DNA of 64,000 bases from Roseateles oligotrophus (GTDB taxonomy: Bacteria > Pseudomonadota > Gammaproteobacteria > Burkholderiales > Burkholderiaceae_C). The stretch lies in assembly GCF_025717515.1 (NCBI RefSeq), contig NZ_JAJIRN010000003.1:248001-312000 (forward strand), given 5' to 3'. A model generated the notes under the pieces. The model ran no database searches and was not told the DNA's origin. It saw only the letters and a list, made by a program, of their open reading frames with translations. Numbering within the stretch: the first letter of the stretch is position 1; each line of letters opens with the position of its first letter. The position numbers and the translations under genes were made by a program. Positions 19,901 through 27,774 of the stretch are shown here, in pieces.

Positions 19901-20527
19901 GCGGGCTATGAGGTTTGGAGCGACAAGCCCTTGAGCGAGCGGGTCGCGCTCTTGCGCCGCGCCTTCGAGGGACAGCCGCAGGCGAACGCCGTCAACAGCC
20001 GTTTGCTTCAAGCGGAGCGCTTGCTCGCCGACAAATTGCTGCCCGGCCCAACCGGTGAGAGCAATGAGTTGCGCCAGCATGGTCGTGGTGTGCTGGCCCT
20101 GCAAGCCAGCGGCGCCTCGCCAGACGCCTTGGCATTGGCGCTGACTGCGGCCTTGGTAGCAGGCAATGCGGTGGCCTTGCTGGTGGACTCAACGAGTGCG
20201 GCGCAGGCTGAAACGCTGCAAGGACGATTGCGCGCCGCCGGCCTGCCGGCGGAGGTCTTGGTCTTGCTGCCGGGAGCCGCGCAGAGCCTGACGGCACTGT
20301 TGGATGACGAGCGCGTGGCCGGCGTCTGTCTGCTCAGCGCTAACGCCACCACCGAGCGGAACTTGCTGCGTCAGATGGCCGCCGATGATGGGGCCATTCG
20401 ACAACTGATCACGGCGCAGGAGTTGTTTGATGTGCGCCAGCAATACCGTTTCAGCGCCGAACAAACGCTGACCATCAATACGGCAGCCGCCGGCGGCAAC
20501 GCGGCCTTGCTGGCCGGCATGCATTGA
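16916..20527 (+). CDS. putA: bifunctional proline dehydrogenase / L-glutamate gamma-semialdehyde dehydrogenase
   Basis: 1203 residues. The enzyme oxidises proline to glutamate in two steps: an FAD proline dehydrogenase barrel (about 80-460, with SIKLSALFSRYE, LTIDAEEVDRLELS and RLVKGAYWDGEIK) and an NAD-dependent dehydrogenase (about 530-985). In the latter Glu744 (AETGG) and Cys778 (GQRCSALR) are the catalytic residues. A C-terminal domain (about 1020-1203) is a degenerate aldehyde dehydrogenase-like fold, as in long PutA proteins. There is no N-terminal ribbon-helix-helix, so it does not repress its own gene; the divergent Lrp regulator probably serves. A terminator follows 23 bases after the stop. 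Confidence 0.96.
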   Translation: MSTFTLPPEAARLPDPYREEIAVVNALAQTIGDGLDWSTVLTLAGPWVQQVRANPAPFWAMESLLREYPISSSEGLALMRLAEALLRVPDAPTAIALTADQLGRGQFDGSSEGPHKMFAALSASAISLSKKFLPDAEGSGGLMTRLGAQTVVSATVRAIQLLGRQFVLGRNIKEAMNEAAGARKAQPQLSFSYDMLGEGARTEADARRYHAAYIGAIKAIASGARADNPQQADGISIKLSALFSRYEVLQRERVFAELLPRVWELITLAAQANINLTIDAEEVDRLELSLDVLDTLAARIASTYPQWQGFGLAVQAYQTRALQVIHEVAAIAHKHGLRFMVRLVKGAYWDGEIKRAQEQGLAAYPVFTHKQHTDVSYLACAQALIAHADVIYPQFASHNAGTIAAIVLMARKANAKFEMQRLHGMGEGVYREVLRDGTIPCRVYAPVGEHRDLLAYLVRRLLENGANSSFVHQLADVNVQVPELLGSPLQELQTAGALPLPGALYFDRLGHGRVNSTGADLTDIAQRRPLQLALEQCQVLPVAEASPAYLASTMAGLQAGFAGWNAVPVQERAAVMRRAADALDARLAEFCALLVKEAFKTQGDCVAEVREAVDFLRYYADQAESDGPAMQGRGVFVCISPWNFPLAIFAGQVVAALVAGNTVAAKPAEQTPFVALKFVELLYAAGVPHDALQLLHGAGETVGAGLVAAEQTAGVCFTGSTQVAQIINRTLAAKEGQIVPLIAETGGLNAMLVDSTALPEQVIDAVVQSAFRSAGQRCSALRLLCVHESIADGVIEMLSGALQELWVGQPAELATDVGPVIDDEAFENVAKNIERLKREAKLIAEAPVHDGMPRLIRPVAFELSNISALRQEIFGPVLHVVRWGGEPDAVIEQINALGYGLTLGIQTRIDSRALRLAHKARIGNVYVNRNIIGAVVGVQPFGGEGMSGTGPKAGGPNYLYRFCAVPAVNHIVEAASSAAAAVPAVPVASAVAALAAGYEVWSDKPLSERVALLRRAFEGQPQANAVNSRLLQAERLLADKLLPGPTGESNELRQHGRGVLALQASGASPDALALALTAALVAGNAVALLVDSTSAAQAETLQGRLRAAGLPAEVLVLLPGAAQSLTALLDDERVAGVCLLSANATTERNLLRQMAADDGAIRQLITAQELFDVRQQYRFSAEQTLTINTAAAGGNAALLAGMH

Positions 20528-20550
20528 GATGCCTGGTCTTGCCTAACGGA

Positions 20551-20576
20551 AAGGGGCGCTTGGCGCCCCTTTTTTT
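20551..20576 (+). terminator. Rho-independent terminator of putA
   Basis: The stem GGGGCGC / GCGCCCC with a TTG loop is followed directly by seven T residues. It lies 23 bases past the putA stop and ends the putA transcript before the cyclase gene. Confidence 0.9.
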
Positions 20577-20684
20577 CTGGGCGCCGTTTGTGTGAAATTG
20601 TCAGTTATTGCAGACAAGCCTAGGCCTCCCGAGTTAAATTCCTCACCTTGCTTGCGGAGTCAGGAGCAAATCCAAGGGGGGGCG

Positions 20685-22451
20685 ATGTCGAATCCAGACC
20701 AGCGCTTGAAGATGCCGGCCGCCAAGGCCTTGTGCTCCGCGCGTGGACGGGAGCGCTCGGCGCATTTCGAGCTGTCGGTCTTGGATGCTTTGGCCGCCCA
20801 TGTTTGCGTGCTCGACGAGCGCGGCATCATCATCAAGGTGAACCAGGCTTGGCGCCGCTTTGCCGAGGCCAATGAAGGGTGCGCAGAGCGCTGCAGCGAA
20901 GGAAGCAACTATCTATCGGTGTGTGAGCGGGCCTTGCAGAATACGGCGCCGCCAGAGCCCGCTCTGCAGTCATTTCTTGCGCAATTGCGCCTGGTGCTGG
21001 CGGGCAGTCTGAATGAATTCCAGCTGGAGTATTCCTGTCCTTCGCCGCAGCAGGTGCGCTGGTTCTCGGTTCGGGTCTCAAGGGTGGGCGGGGTCAATCC
21101 GCCCCTGGTCGTGGTGGCTCATGACAGCGTGACGGAGCTCAAGCTGGTGGAAGCTGCCTTGCGAACGCATGAGGCCGAACTGCTGGACTTGGCGGCATCC
21201 ATGCCGGGAGCCTTGTTTCGGCTCCTGGTTCGCGCGACCGGCGAGCTTCAATTCGTCTATTTCAGCCCGGGTATCGAGGGCTTGTTCGGCCTGACGCCGG
21301 AGCAGGCCTGTGGCGACGGCCGCGCCTTGCTGCGTTGCGTGTCGCAGTCGGCGCGCGTGGCCTGCGAGGCCTCGCTGCGCAAGGCGGTCGCGGCCGGTCA
21401 GACCTGGGAGCATGAGGTGCAAGTTTGTGCGCCGGGTGGCGTTCCGAAATTCTTGCATGCCAAAGCAACGCCCAAGCCGGCGGGGCCGGGAGAGTGGCTG
21501 TTGACCGGTGTGCTGACCGATGTTTCTGACCGCATTCAGGCAGAAAGAGCACTCAAGACGAGCACGGAGGCGTTTCGCTTGTTCTTCGAAACGATGCCGC
21601 AAGGTGTGCTGTATCACGACTTGGCGGGCCGCATCACGGCCGCCAATCCGGCCGCCTGTGAGTTGCTGGGGCTTAGTCTTGAGCAGTTGCTCGGCAAGAG
21701 TTCCTTCGACTCCACATGGCATGCCATTCACGAGGACGGCAGTGAATTCCCGATTGAGCAGCATCCGGTGATGGAAACGCTGCGCACCGCTCGGTCCGTC
21801 AGGCAAGTGGTGATGGGTTTGTGCCTGCAGGATGGCAGTTTGGTCTGGCTACAGGTCAACGCCACGCCCTTGTTCAAGTGCGGCGACCTGGCCGAGGTCT
21901 ACACAAGTTTTGAGGACATCACCGAGTTGGTGCGTACGCGCCAGGAATTGCATCGCCAAGCCAGTACCGACTACCTGACCGGCGCCGCCAATCGGCGTCA
22001 TTTCATGGAGCGATTGCAGGCGGAATACGGTCGCATTCAGCGCCGGCCCGAGTTGAGTAGCTGTGTCGTGACCTTGGATCTGGACCACTTCAAGCAAATC
22101 AATGACGGCTTCGGTCATGCCGCCGGCGATGCCGTCTTGCGCCATGTGACCTTGCTGATGCGCCTGGGCACACGCCCGCTCGATGTGGTTGGGCGTATCG
22201 GCGGTGAGGAATTTGCTCTGCTGCTGCCCGACACCAGTTGCGAAGACGCGCAGGCGCTGGCCGAACGGCTGCGCCTGCGCATCGAGCAAAACCCGGCGCA
22301 GTATCGGCAGGCCATCATTCCGGTGACGGTCAGCATCGGCATCAGCGCGATAGCGAGCGCTGACGGCAGTCCGGAAGTGGCTCTAATGCGCTCCGACCAA
22401 GCGATGTACAGCATCAAAAGGAATGGCCGCAACGGAGTTGGCTTGGCCTGA
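20685..22451 (+). CDS. PAS-containing diguanylate cyclase
   Basis: 588 residues with no membrane segment. Three PAS-like modules (about 25-150, 160-290 and 300-430) precede a GGDEF domain (about 440-588). The motif is GGEEF at 506-510 and an RPLD inhibitory site sits five residues before it, so c-di-GMP synthesis with product inhibition is expected. The start is ATG 20685 after an AAGGGGGGG ribosome site; an earlier in-frame start at 20592 is less likely. The input sensed by the PAS modules is unknown. The cytochrome gene follows after 64 bases. Confidence 0.92.
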   Translation: MSNPDQRLKMPAAKALCSARGRERSAHFELSVLDALAAHVCVLDERGIIIKVNQAWRRFAEANEGCAERCSEGSNYLSVCERALQNTAPPEPALQSFLAQLRLVLAGSLNEFQLEYSCPSPQQVRWFSVRVSRVGGVNPPLVVVAHDSVTELKLVEAALRTHEAELLDLAASMPGALFRLLVRATGELQFVYFSPGIEGLFGLTPEQACGDGRALLRCVSQSARVACEASLRKAVAAGQTWEHEVQVCAPGGVPKFLHAKATPKPAGPGEWLLTGVLTDVSDRIQAERALKTSTEAFRLFFETMPQGVLYHDLAGRITAANPAACELLGLSLEQLLGKSSFDSTWHAIHEDGSEFPIEQHPVMETLRTARSVRQVVMGLCLQDGSLVWLQVNATPLFKCGDLAEVYTSFEDITELVRTRQELHRQASTDYLTGAANRRHFMERLQAEYGRIQRRPELSSCVVTLDLDHFKQINDGFGHAAGDAVLRHVTLLMRLGTRPLDVVGRIGGEEFALLLPDTSCEDAQALAERLRLRIEQNPAQYRQAIIPVTVSIGISAIASADGSPEVALMRSDQAMYSIKRNGRNGVGLA

Positions 22452-22515
22452 TCTAAGTCAAGCGGCAGGGCAGGCGGCGACCCACAATCTATCGCGAGCA
22501 AACTTGGAGATAGAG

Positions 22516-23001
22516 ATGAATCGGTTAAATCAAAACGGCGCAGTCCTAATATCTAAAACGATTGATTCATTGCGCGGCGCGGCGCTTGCCTCAGCGCTAT
22601 TGCTGCTGCTGGGCGGCTGCTCGGTCGAGATTCTGAACCAGCAAGGCGCCAAGGAAATCGCAGAGCAAGCCAAGCTGCCCGGCTCGGTGGCGACCGGTTG
22701 GCGGGTCTATCAAGAGCATTGCGCCGCCTGCCACGGTCCGGCTGCTGCCGGTACGGCCAAGGCGCCCGATTTGCTGCCCCTTGTGCGCCAGATGGGCTCG
22801 GCGCGGTTTTCCGATCTGGTCCTGAAGCGCTATGACTGGAGTTCAGCGCCAGGCGCAGCGAACACCATGCGCCCCGCCGGTCAAACGGTGATGCCGGCAT
22901 GGCAGAGCGACCCGGTGGTGAACGCCCATATCGTCGATCTCTATGCCTACCTGAGCGCCCGCTCCGAAGGCACGCAAGGGACGGGTCAGCCGATTCAATA
23001 A
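22516..23001 (+). CDS. c-type cytochrome lipoprotein
   Basis: 161 residues. A signal peptide ends in a lipobox (LLLLGGC, Cys about 36), so it is lipid-anchored on the periplasmic side. One haem site, CAACH (about 74), and a likely Met ligand in TVMPAW (about 128) give a small class I cytochrome c. It probably shuttles electrons in the periplasm; the partner oxidase is not in this window. ATG 22516 is preceded by GGAGATAGAG. It lies between a cyclase gene and the membrane/XRE pair, and no operon is evident. Confidence 0.88.
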   Translation: MNRLNQNGAVLISKTIDSLRGAALASALLLLLGGCSVEILNQQGAKEIAEQAKLPGSVATGWRVYQEHCAACHGPAAAGTAKAPDLLPLVRQMGSARFSDLVLKRYDWSSAPGAANTMRPAGQTVMPAWQSDPVVNAHIVDLYAYLSARSEGTQGTGQPIQ

Positions 23002-23054
23002 TTTGGCCCGCGGGGCTGCGCCGGCTTGAGCAAGGCTTGACCCCGCCAAATTAT

Positions 23055-23110
23055 GTAAAGGATGCTTTACAGCTCGGCGCTTTTTCGGTAAAGTGGAAAG
23101 CACGCTTTAC
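23055..23110 (+). promoter_or_regulatory. GTAAAG/CTTTAC operator pairs upstream of the membrane protein-XRE operon
   Basis: GTAAAG (23055-23060) and CTTTAC (23065-23070) form an inverted repeat with a 4-base spacer. A second GTAAAG (23088-23093) and CTTTAC (23105-23110) repeat the same half-sites with an 11-base spacer, ending 18 bases before the start at 23129. The natural candidate ligand is the XRE regulator encoded at the end of the operon. Binding is inferred. Confidence 0.6.
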
Positions 23111-23128
23111 ATGAAAGGTGCGTACGAG

Positions 23129-23509
23129 ATGAATCACAAGCAATATCTGAAAGAACTGGGCCTGGCCCTGCTGGGCTATGCAACGCTGCTGATCGGTTCG
23201 ATCACCTGGCTCAATGCCAATGCGACATTGGCCTCCCCTTGGCGCGATCTGATCGCGCTCAGCCCGATGTTGCCGGGCGCCTTGATGGTCTGGGTGATCT
23301 TGCGCCAGCTGCGCCGGCTTGACGAGTTGCAGCAGCGGGTGCAGTTCGAGGCCTTCGCTTTGGCCTTCGCCGGCACCGCCTTCGTCACCTTCAGCTATGG
23401 CTTTCTCGAAGGCCTGGGTTACCCGCGCCTGAGCATGTTTGTGGTCTGGCCGCTGATGGCTGCGCTTTGGATGTTGGGCCTGGTCTTGGCAGCGAGGCGC
23501 TACAAATGA
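23129..23509 (+). CDS. small inner-membrane protein of an XRE-linked pair
   Basis: 126 residues with four predicted membrane helices (about 8-28, 37-57, 72-92, 97-118). A short basic link between helices 2 and 3 contains RQLRRLDELQQRVQFE. It has no enzymatic motif. The stop overlaps the XRE gene start by ATGA, so the two are translationally coupled. Membrane-protein plus small HTH pairs of this kind are common, and the membrane partner often modulates or is controlled by the regulator. ATG 23111 is an alternative start six codons upstream. Confidence 0.75.
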   Translation: MNHKQYLKELGLALLGYATLLIGSITWLNANATLASPWRDLIALSPMLPGALMVWVILRQLRRLDELQQRVQFEAFALAFAGTAFVTFSYGFLEGLGYPRLSMFVVWPLMAALWMLGLVLAARRYK

Positions 23510-23697
23510 AAAACCTGCTCCGCGAGCTGCGCGCCCAGCGCGGCTGGTCGCAGACCGAATTGGGCGAACGCCTGAAGGTTTCGCGCCAAACCATCAATGC
23601 CATCGAGAACGAGCGTTACGACCCCAGTCTGCCCTTGGCCTTCGAGATCGCGCGTGTGTTCGAGATGCCGATCGAGGCGATCTTTTCGGCGGCTTGA
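23506..23697 (+). CDS. small XRE-family transcriptional regulator
   Basis: 63 residues, essentially a single helix-turn-helix (MKNLLRELRAQRGWSQTELG, then recognition helix SRQTINAIEN), with the ENERYDPSLPLAFEIARVFE tail typical of short YgzD/YozG-like regulators. It has no separate sensor domain. It is coupled to the membrane gene through an ATGA overlap. The GTAAAG/CTTTAC repeats upstream of the operon are likely its own operators, suggesting autoregulation. Confidence 0.88.
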   Translation: MKNLLRELRAQRGWSQTELGERLKVSRQTINAIENERYDPSLPLAFEIARVFEMPIEAIFSAA

Positions 23698-23823
23698 TCG
23701 GCTGAGCTTGCTGCGAGCTATTCCGAACCCGCCGGTTCGGTCCTTGCATTTGGCCCGCTTTTGCCCTCTTTAGTTGCGCCCGGCTCGTTGAGCGCGAGGT
23801 TCCGGAGATGGTAAATTCTGGGC

Positions 23824-24609
23824 GTGCCTATCTCCACTTTGTACCCCTGTCTCCGGCAGAGTCAGCTTACCTTCTGGGTGGTGGTGCTGCTTTGGACGGT
23901 TTGCCCTAAGGCGCATGCGGCCGAGTTCAGGGTTGATTTGATACAACTTGACCCCTGGGCCAAGCCGAACCCTGATGCCGCATTGCGGGGCCGCGAGCCC
24001 CATGTAGGCATCGTCGTGGATCTGCTGAACGAGTTTGAGCGCCGCAGCGGACACAGTACCGTGCGCACCCTCACGCCCTATGCCCGAGTGGAGCGCAACC
24101 TGCAGCTAGGTGAAGTCGACTTCTCACTCATGGCCTGGGGTGAGGCGCGAGCCTCCTACGCCAACCGCGGCACCGCCTTTGTGCCACTTGAATTTGGCGT
24201 GATGGCACGCAAAGGCGTGAGCCTGAAAAGTTATGCAGACCTTCTGAAAGTCGTTGTCGCCGCGCCGCGCGGCCTCAAGGTGGACCCGCGCTTTGATGTC
24301 GATCCGGACGTGCGCAAGGAGCTGCTGCTGGACTACACCCAAGCCATCCGCATGACGATTGCAGAGCGCGACGCCAAAGCGGTGGCGGGGTCTTTGTCCT
24401 CCTTGAATCACATCATTCACAAGCTGGGCTTGGAGGCGGAGTTCGGCGATGTGTTGGTTCTCAATACCACCTATCTGACCGTCGCTTTTTCAAAGAAATC
24501 GCCGCTGTCGAGCGCGGAAGCGCAAGTCAACGCCGTCTTCAAGGCCATCGTCGACGACGGCACGGCAAAGAAGATCTACGAGCGCTGGATGTTTCCGGAG
24601 CGGAAATAG
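23824..24609 (+). CDS. periplasmic solute-binding protein, family 3-like
   Basis: 261 residues starting at GTG 23824. A signal peptide (hydrophobic TFWVVVLLWTVCPKAHA) precedes a binding-protein fold with LIQLDPWAKPN, PYARVERNLQLGEVDFSLM and a C-terminal AQVNAVFKAIVDDGTAKKIYERW helix typical of amino-acid-type SBPs. It is distantly like the orphan SBP at 830. No transporter genes are adjacent and the ligand is unknown. The gene is followed by a stable hairpin. Confidence 0.72.
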   Translation: MPISTLYPCLRQSQLTFWVVVLLWTVCPKAHAAEFRVDLIQLDPWAKPNPDAALRGREPHVGIVVDLLNEFERRSGHSTVRTLTPYARVERNLQLGEVDFSLMAWGEARASYANRGTAFVPLEFGVMARKGVSLKSYADLLKVVVAAPRGLKVDPRFDVDPDVRKELLLDYTQAIRMTIAERDAKAVAGSLSSLNHIIHKLGLEAEFGDVLVLNTTYLTVAFSKKSPLSSAEAQVNAVFKAIVDDGTAKKIYERWMFPERK

Positions 24610-24621
24610 GGCGCTGGGCCA

Positions 24622-24646
24622 AGAATCCCCTTGCAGGCAAGGATTC
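24622..24646 (+). terminator. terminator-like hairpin after the solute-binding gene
   Basis: AGAAT-CC-CCTTGC / GCAAGG-ATTCT forms an 11-pair stem with a two-base loop and a two-base bulge, 12 bases past the stop. It is followed by GCTTTG rather than a T run, so termination may be weak or Rho-assisted. Confidence 0.5.
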
Positions 24647-24887
24647 TGCTTTGCCGGAGCCATAGTCATAGTCTTGCCGATAGGCACCGGCGCGGCCGCC
24701 AATCTCTGGTCGGTGTTGGCCGGTGAATGGCATGCCGGCGCCAACAGGGAGGCCTTGGTTTACGGGGGGCTTTCGCCCTCGCTGCTCGCGCCGGTTGAAA
24801 CGGGCCCAAATAGGCCAAGGTTCGATGCGAACGCTGCCCCCCGCGGCCGCTTCGCTAAACTGAGCGCTTTCGATGCGGAGTCAAACC

Positions 24888-25454
24888 ATGTTCTCGCCAC
24901 GCCAAGTCTCATCCTGCCTGCTCGCCGCCGTCCTGCTGTCAGGCGTTCAAGCGGCGCTGGCGCAGAACATCAAGCCGGGTCTGTGGGAGAACAAGATGCA
25001 GCCCCAACTCAGCCCCGAGCGGCAGGCGATGATGGCCGAGGCGCAAAAGCAGATGAGCGCAATGCCGGCCGAGCAGCGCAAGATGATTCAAGACATGATG
25101 GACAAGCAGGGCATCAGCGCCGATATCGGCAGCGGCTTGGTCACGATGAAGGTCTGCATCACGCCCGAGCAGGCGGCCTTGAACGAACTGCCCATCGACG
25201 ACAAGGGCAAGTGCCAGTACCAGATTCAGCGCCATGGCAAGCAAATCCAGAGCCAGTTCACTTGCAGCGATCCGCAGATCAGCGGCGAGAGCAGCGCCAC
25301 GATCAATAGCGCCGAGTCCTATAGCTCGACGATGCGCGCGACCACGCTGATGAATGGCAAGAGCGAAGCGATGACCATGACGGGCCAGGGCCGCTGGCTC
25401 GGCACCGACTGCGGCGGCATTGCGCCGATGAAGTCCGGCAAGGCCAAGGGCTAG
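24888..25454 (+). CDS. DUF3617-domain exported protein
   Basis: 188 residues with a signal peptide ending at ALA (about 25). The mature part starts with the typical IKPGLWENKMQPQLSPE of DUF3617 and has cysteines in VCITPEQ, GKCQYQ and FTCSDPQ. DUF3617 proteins are small periplasmic proteins of unknown role, abundant in proteobacteria. ATG 24888 has GGAG eight bases upstream. It stands alone after a 240-base spacer that holds nothing I can identify. Confidence 0.85.
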   Translation: MFSPRQVSSCLLAAVLLSGVQAALAQNIKPGLWENKMQPQLSPERQAMMAEAQKQMSAMPAEQRKMIQDMMDKQGISADIGSGLVTMKVCITPEQAALNELPIDDKGKCQYQIQRHGKQIQSQFTCSDPQISGESSATINSAESYSSTMRATTLMNGKSEAMTMTGQGRWLGTDCGGIAPMKSGKAKG

Positions 25455-25458
25455 TCTC

Positions 25459-25902
25459 TCAGACAATCATGCCGCGCGACTTGGCACCTTCCGAGTTGGC
25501 GAAGCGTGCCATCGCCGTCGTCATCAGGCGAAAGTCCTGCTTGGCGTAGAAGGGCTGTTTGCCGGGCGCCGCGTACAGCATCACATTGAGCGCGCCGGCT
25601 TGGGCGATCAGTGAGTCCATCAGAGCTCGGCCCAGGCCCAAGCCCTGGTATTCGGGCAGCAGCACCACATCGAACACCACGGTCCAGAGCGCACCATCGC
25701 TCAGCGCGCGGCCGGCGCCGATGATCTGGCTATCCGCATAAACAAAGCAGCGGACCTGGCTGTTCTTGAAGCTCAGCGCCAGCATGGCCGGATCGCGGGT
25801 GCCCAAGGGTGCACGCTCGAACACATCGGCCAGGGCCAGCCAATCCACGCGCTCGATATCGGTGCACAGCCGCGTTTGGGTCTTAGGCTCGCCCGCGCTC
25901 AT
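25459..25902 (-). CDS. GNAT-family N-acetyltransferase
   Basis: 147 residues with the GNAT core: VVLLPEYQGLGLGRALMDSL (motif A, acetyl-CoA loop QGLGLG, about 83-97) and a C-terminal FYAKQDFRLM element. It transfers an acetyl group from acetyl-CoA to an unknown amine. The start overlaps the previous gene's stop (ATGA), so this is the last gene of the PaiB-GNAT-GNAT-GNAT operon. Confidence 0.88.
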   Translation of the reverse strand: MSAGEPKTQTRLCTDIERVDWLALADVFERAPLGTRDPAMLALSFKNSQVRCFVYADSQIIGAGRALSDGALWTVVFDVVLLPEYQGLGLGRALMDSLIAQAGALNVMLYAAPGKQPFYAKQDFRLMTTAMARFANSEGAKSRGMIV

Positions 25903-26372
25903 GGCTTGCCCGCATAGACGATAAAGCCGCCATGCTTGCCGACCTTGTCATAGAGCCGGCGGCCGGCCGCATTTGATTCATGCGTGTGCCAGTAGACCCG
26001 GTCGATGCCGGCTTCTTGTGCGGCCTCGCTAACGCCGGCTATCAACGCACGGCCGACGCCGAGGCCGCGCTGCGCCGGCGCGGTGAACAGGTCTTGCAGA
26101 TAGCAGACCCTGTCCAGGCGCGTTGTGCTGCGGTGAAACAGATAGTGGCTCAGGCCGAGCAGCTCGCCGGCGCGCTCCGCCACCAATGCGAACACCGGCT
26201 CCTGCGGGTCGAAAAAGCGGGCCCAGGTGGACGCGGTGATCGCGGGGGCCAAGGCGGTCTCGCCGGCGCGGCCGTAGAAGGCGTTGTAGCCGTCCCAGAG
26301 CGGCTGCCAGGCTTCGAAGTCATCGGGGGAGATGGGGCGAACGATCAAGGCTTGCGGCATGGTCGGTGTCAT
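25899..26372 (-). CDS. GNAT-family N-acetyltransferase
   Basis: 157 residues from ATG 26372 (ATG 26360 is an alternative; neither has a clear ribosome site). Motif A is LFTAPAQRGLGVGRALIAGV, and the end reads YWHTHESNAAGRRLYDKVGKHGGFIVY, as in the amine-type GNATs. The long FDPQEPVFALVAERAGELLG strand pair is standard. Substrate not assignable. Third gene of the four-gene operon. Confidence 0.88.
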   Translation of the reverse strand: MTPTMPQALIVRPISPDDFEAWQPLWDGYNAFYGRAGETALAPAITASTWARFFDPQEPVFALVAERAGELLGLSHYLFHRSTTRLDRVCYLQDLFTAPAQRGLGVGRALIAGVSEAAQEAGIDRVYWHTHESNAAGRRLYDKVGKHGGFIVYAGKP

Positions 26373-26402
26373 TGGGTTTGGGGACTGATGGGGTTTGATC
26401 AA

Positions 26403-27014
26403 TCAAGCGCGCAGCGTGGTCAGCCGCGCCTTCACCGCCGGCCACTCGCTGTCGATGATGGAGAAGTAGACGGTGTCCCTGACCCTGCCGTTGTCATTGA
26501 CGATATGGCGGCGAAAGATGCCTTCTTGCGTGGCGCCTATGCGAGCAATCGCCGCGCGCGATTTGTCGTTCAAGAAGTCGGTCTTCAGCTCGACCCGGTG
26601 CGCGCCCAGCGTCTCGAATGCATGCGTCAGCAACAGCGTCTTGGCCTCGGTGTTGACGCTGCTGCGCTGCCAGGCCGGCGCCACCCAGGTCCAGCCAATT
26701 TCCAGGCGCCGGTCGCGCAGCGAGATATTGCCGAAGCGGCTGCTGCCGACTACCTGTCCGTTTTGCTGACCCGGCCCGGCCAACACCAGCGCGAAGGGCA
26801 AAGACGCACCTTTGAACTGATCCTCAAGCGCTAACTCAACATAGCCACGCATCTCGGCCGGCGTGCTGATCAGCGTGGGGACCCAGCGCCACAACTCGGG
26901 CAGCAGGCCGACGGCGGCGAGCCCGTCGACATGGTCAAGGCTCAAGGGCTCCAGGCGCAGGGTGGGGCCTTGCAGCGTGACGGGCGCGACTTGCATCGGG
27001 GGGATGGGTTTCAT
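26403..27014 (-). CDS. GNAT acetyltransferase of the RimJ/RimL type
   Basis: 203 residues from ATG 27014. It has the RimJ-like pattern: TLRLEPLSLDHVDGL at the start, SSRFGNISLRDRRLEIGWTW, and a late AFETLGAHRVELKTDFLNDKSRAAIARIGATQEGIFRRH block. Members acetylate protein N-termini or small amines. The DTVYFSIIDSEWPAVKARL tail is characteristic of the side branch that modifies metabolites. It lies 26 bases downstream of the PaiB-like gene. Confidence 0.88.
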   Translation of the reverse strand: MKPIPPMQVAPVTLQGPTLRLEPLSLDHVDGLAAVGLLPELWRWVPTLISTPAEMRGYVELALEDQFKGASLPFALVLAGPGQQNGQVVGSSRFGNISLRDRRLEIGWTWVAPAWQRSSVNTEAKTLLLTHAFETLGAHRVELKTDFLNDKSRAAIARIGATQEGIFRRHIVNDNGRVRDTVYFSIIDSEWPAVKARLTTLRA

Positions 27015-27040
27015 GTTTGCTGGTGAAAGAATTGCTGAAT

Positions 27041-27682
27041 TCAAAGGCCGAGCCGGGTCATCCAGGCACCGACGTCCTGCTCGGTGGGCGTGCCGGCGGC
27101 CATCGCCTCGCGGATGCGGCCGCGCTCGGCCGCGCTGCGGTTCTGGCTCAGCTTGAACTTGCCTTCCCAGCGCCGGACATGCAGGCGAAAGCCGACGATG
27201 GCGCCCAGCATCTTGCTTTGAAAATCCTCCGGCAAGTCGCGCCACTGGGCCGCATAGCCGGGTTCATGCTGGGCGATCAGGCGCTTGAGCAAATCGTCCT
27301 TGGCCTGCGCGTCGTCAATCAGCTCAAGCTCGCCGTAGACATGCACGGCCGCGTAGTTCCAGGTCGGCACGGCCAAGTGGCTGTCGGAATGGCGCGGCGA
27401 CACATAGGCGCTCGGGCCGCTGAACACCGCCATCACGTCCTGACCCTGCGCGGGCAAGCCGGCCAGCCAGCCCCAATGCGGATTGGCCCTTGCCATATGG
27501 CCTTCCAGCAGCATGCCGCAGCCGCTTCTGTCCGAGGCCTCATCCAGCAAGGTCAAAGGCAGATGGCTGCCGAAGCCCTGGCCCTGGGCGTCCGGGCCTA
27601 GCAGCAAGGCCAAGGGGCAGGCCCGCATCAGCTGATGAACGGGAACGAGTTCTTTGGCGGTGAAGTGGGCGGGCATGTACAT
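27041..27682 (-). CDS. PaiB-like FMN-binding protein
   Basis: 213 residues. It matches the FMN_bind_2/PaiB family, with the start MYMPAHFTAKELVPVHQLM, the central NPHWGWLAGLPAQGQDVMAVF, the YVSPRHSDSHLAVPTWNYAAVHVYG block and a KFKLSQNRSAAERGR end. In Bacillus, PaiB is associated with PaiA, a polyamine acetyltransferase, and with gene repression; here three acetyltransferases follow. It is divergent from a MocR regulator, which probably controls it. It is likely a flavin-binding split-barrel protein; its biochemical role is not settled. Confidence 0.9.
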   Translation of the reverse strand: MYMPAHFTAKELVPVHQLMRACPLALLLGPDAQGQGFGSHLPLTLLDEASDRSGCGMLLEGHMARANPHWGWLAGLPAQGQDVMAVFSGPSAYVSPRHSDSHLAVPTWNYAAVHVYGELELIDDAQAKDDLLKRLIAQHEPGYAAQWRDLPEDFQSKMLGAIVGFRLHVRRWEGKFKLSQNRSAAERGRIREAMAAGTPTEQDVGAWMTRLGL

Positions 27683-27746
27683 GGCGTTCTCGCAAGCATG
27701 GGTGGTTTTGATCGACAGGCTCGCAGCATAGTTTGCAACTTGGTAC

Positions 27747-27757
27747 GATCAAAGATC
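27747..27757 (+). promoter_or_regulatory. candidate MocR operator in the paiB/mocR intergenic region
   Basis: GATC-AAA-GATC is a perfect inverted repeat lying 18 bases before the MocR ATG. It is embedded in a partly symmetric TTGG...CCA context, and another TTGATC lies near 27709. The 92-base region must hold both divergent promoters, so this is the most likely operator. Assignment is tentative. Confidence 0.3.
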
Positions 27758-27774
27758 CACTTTGCGGCAATATC

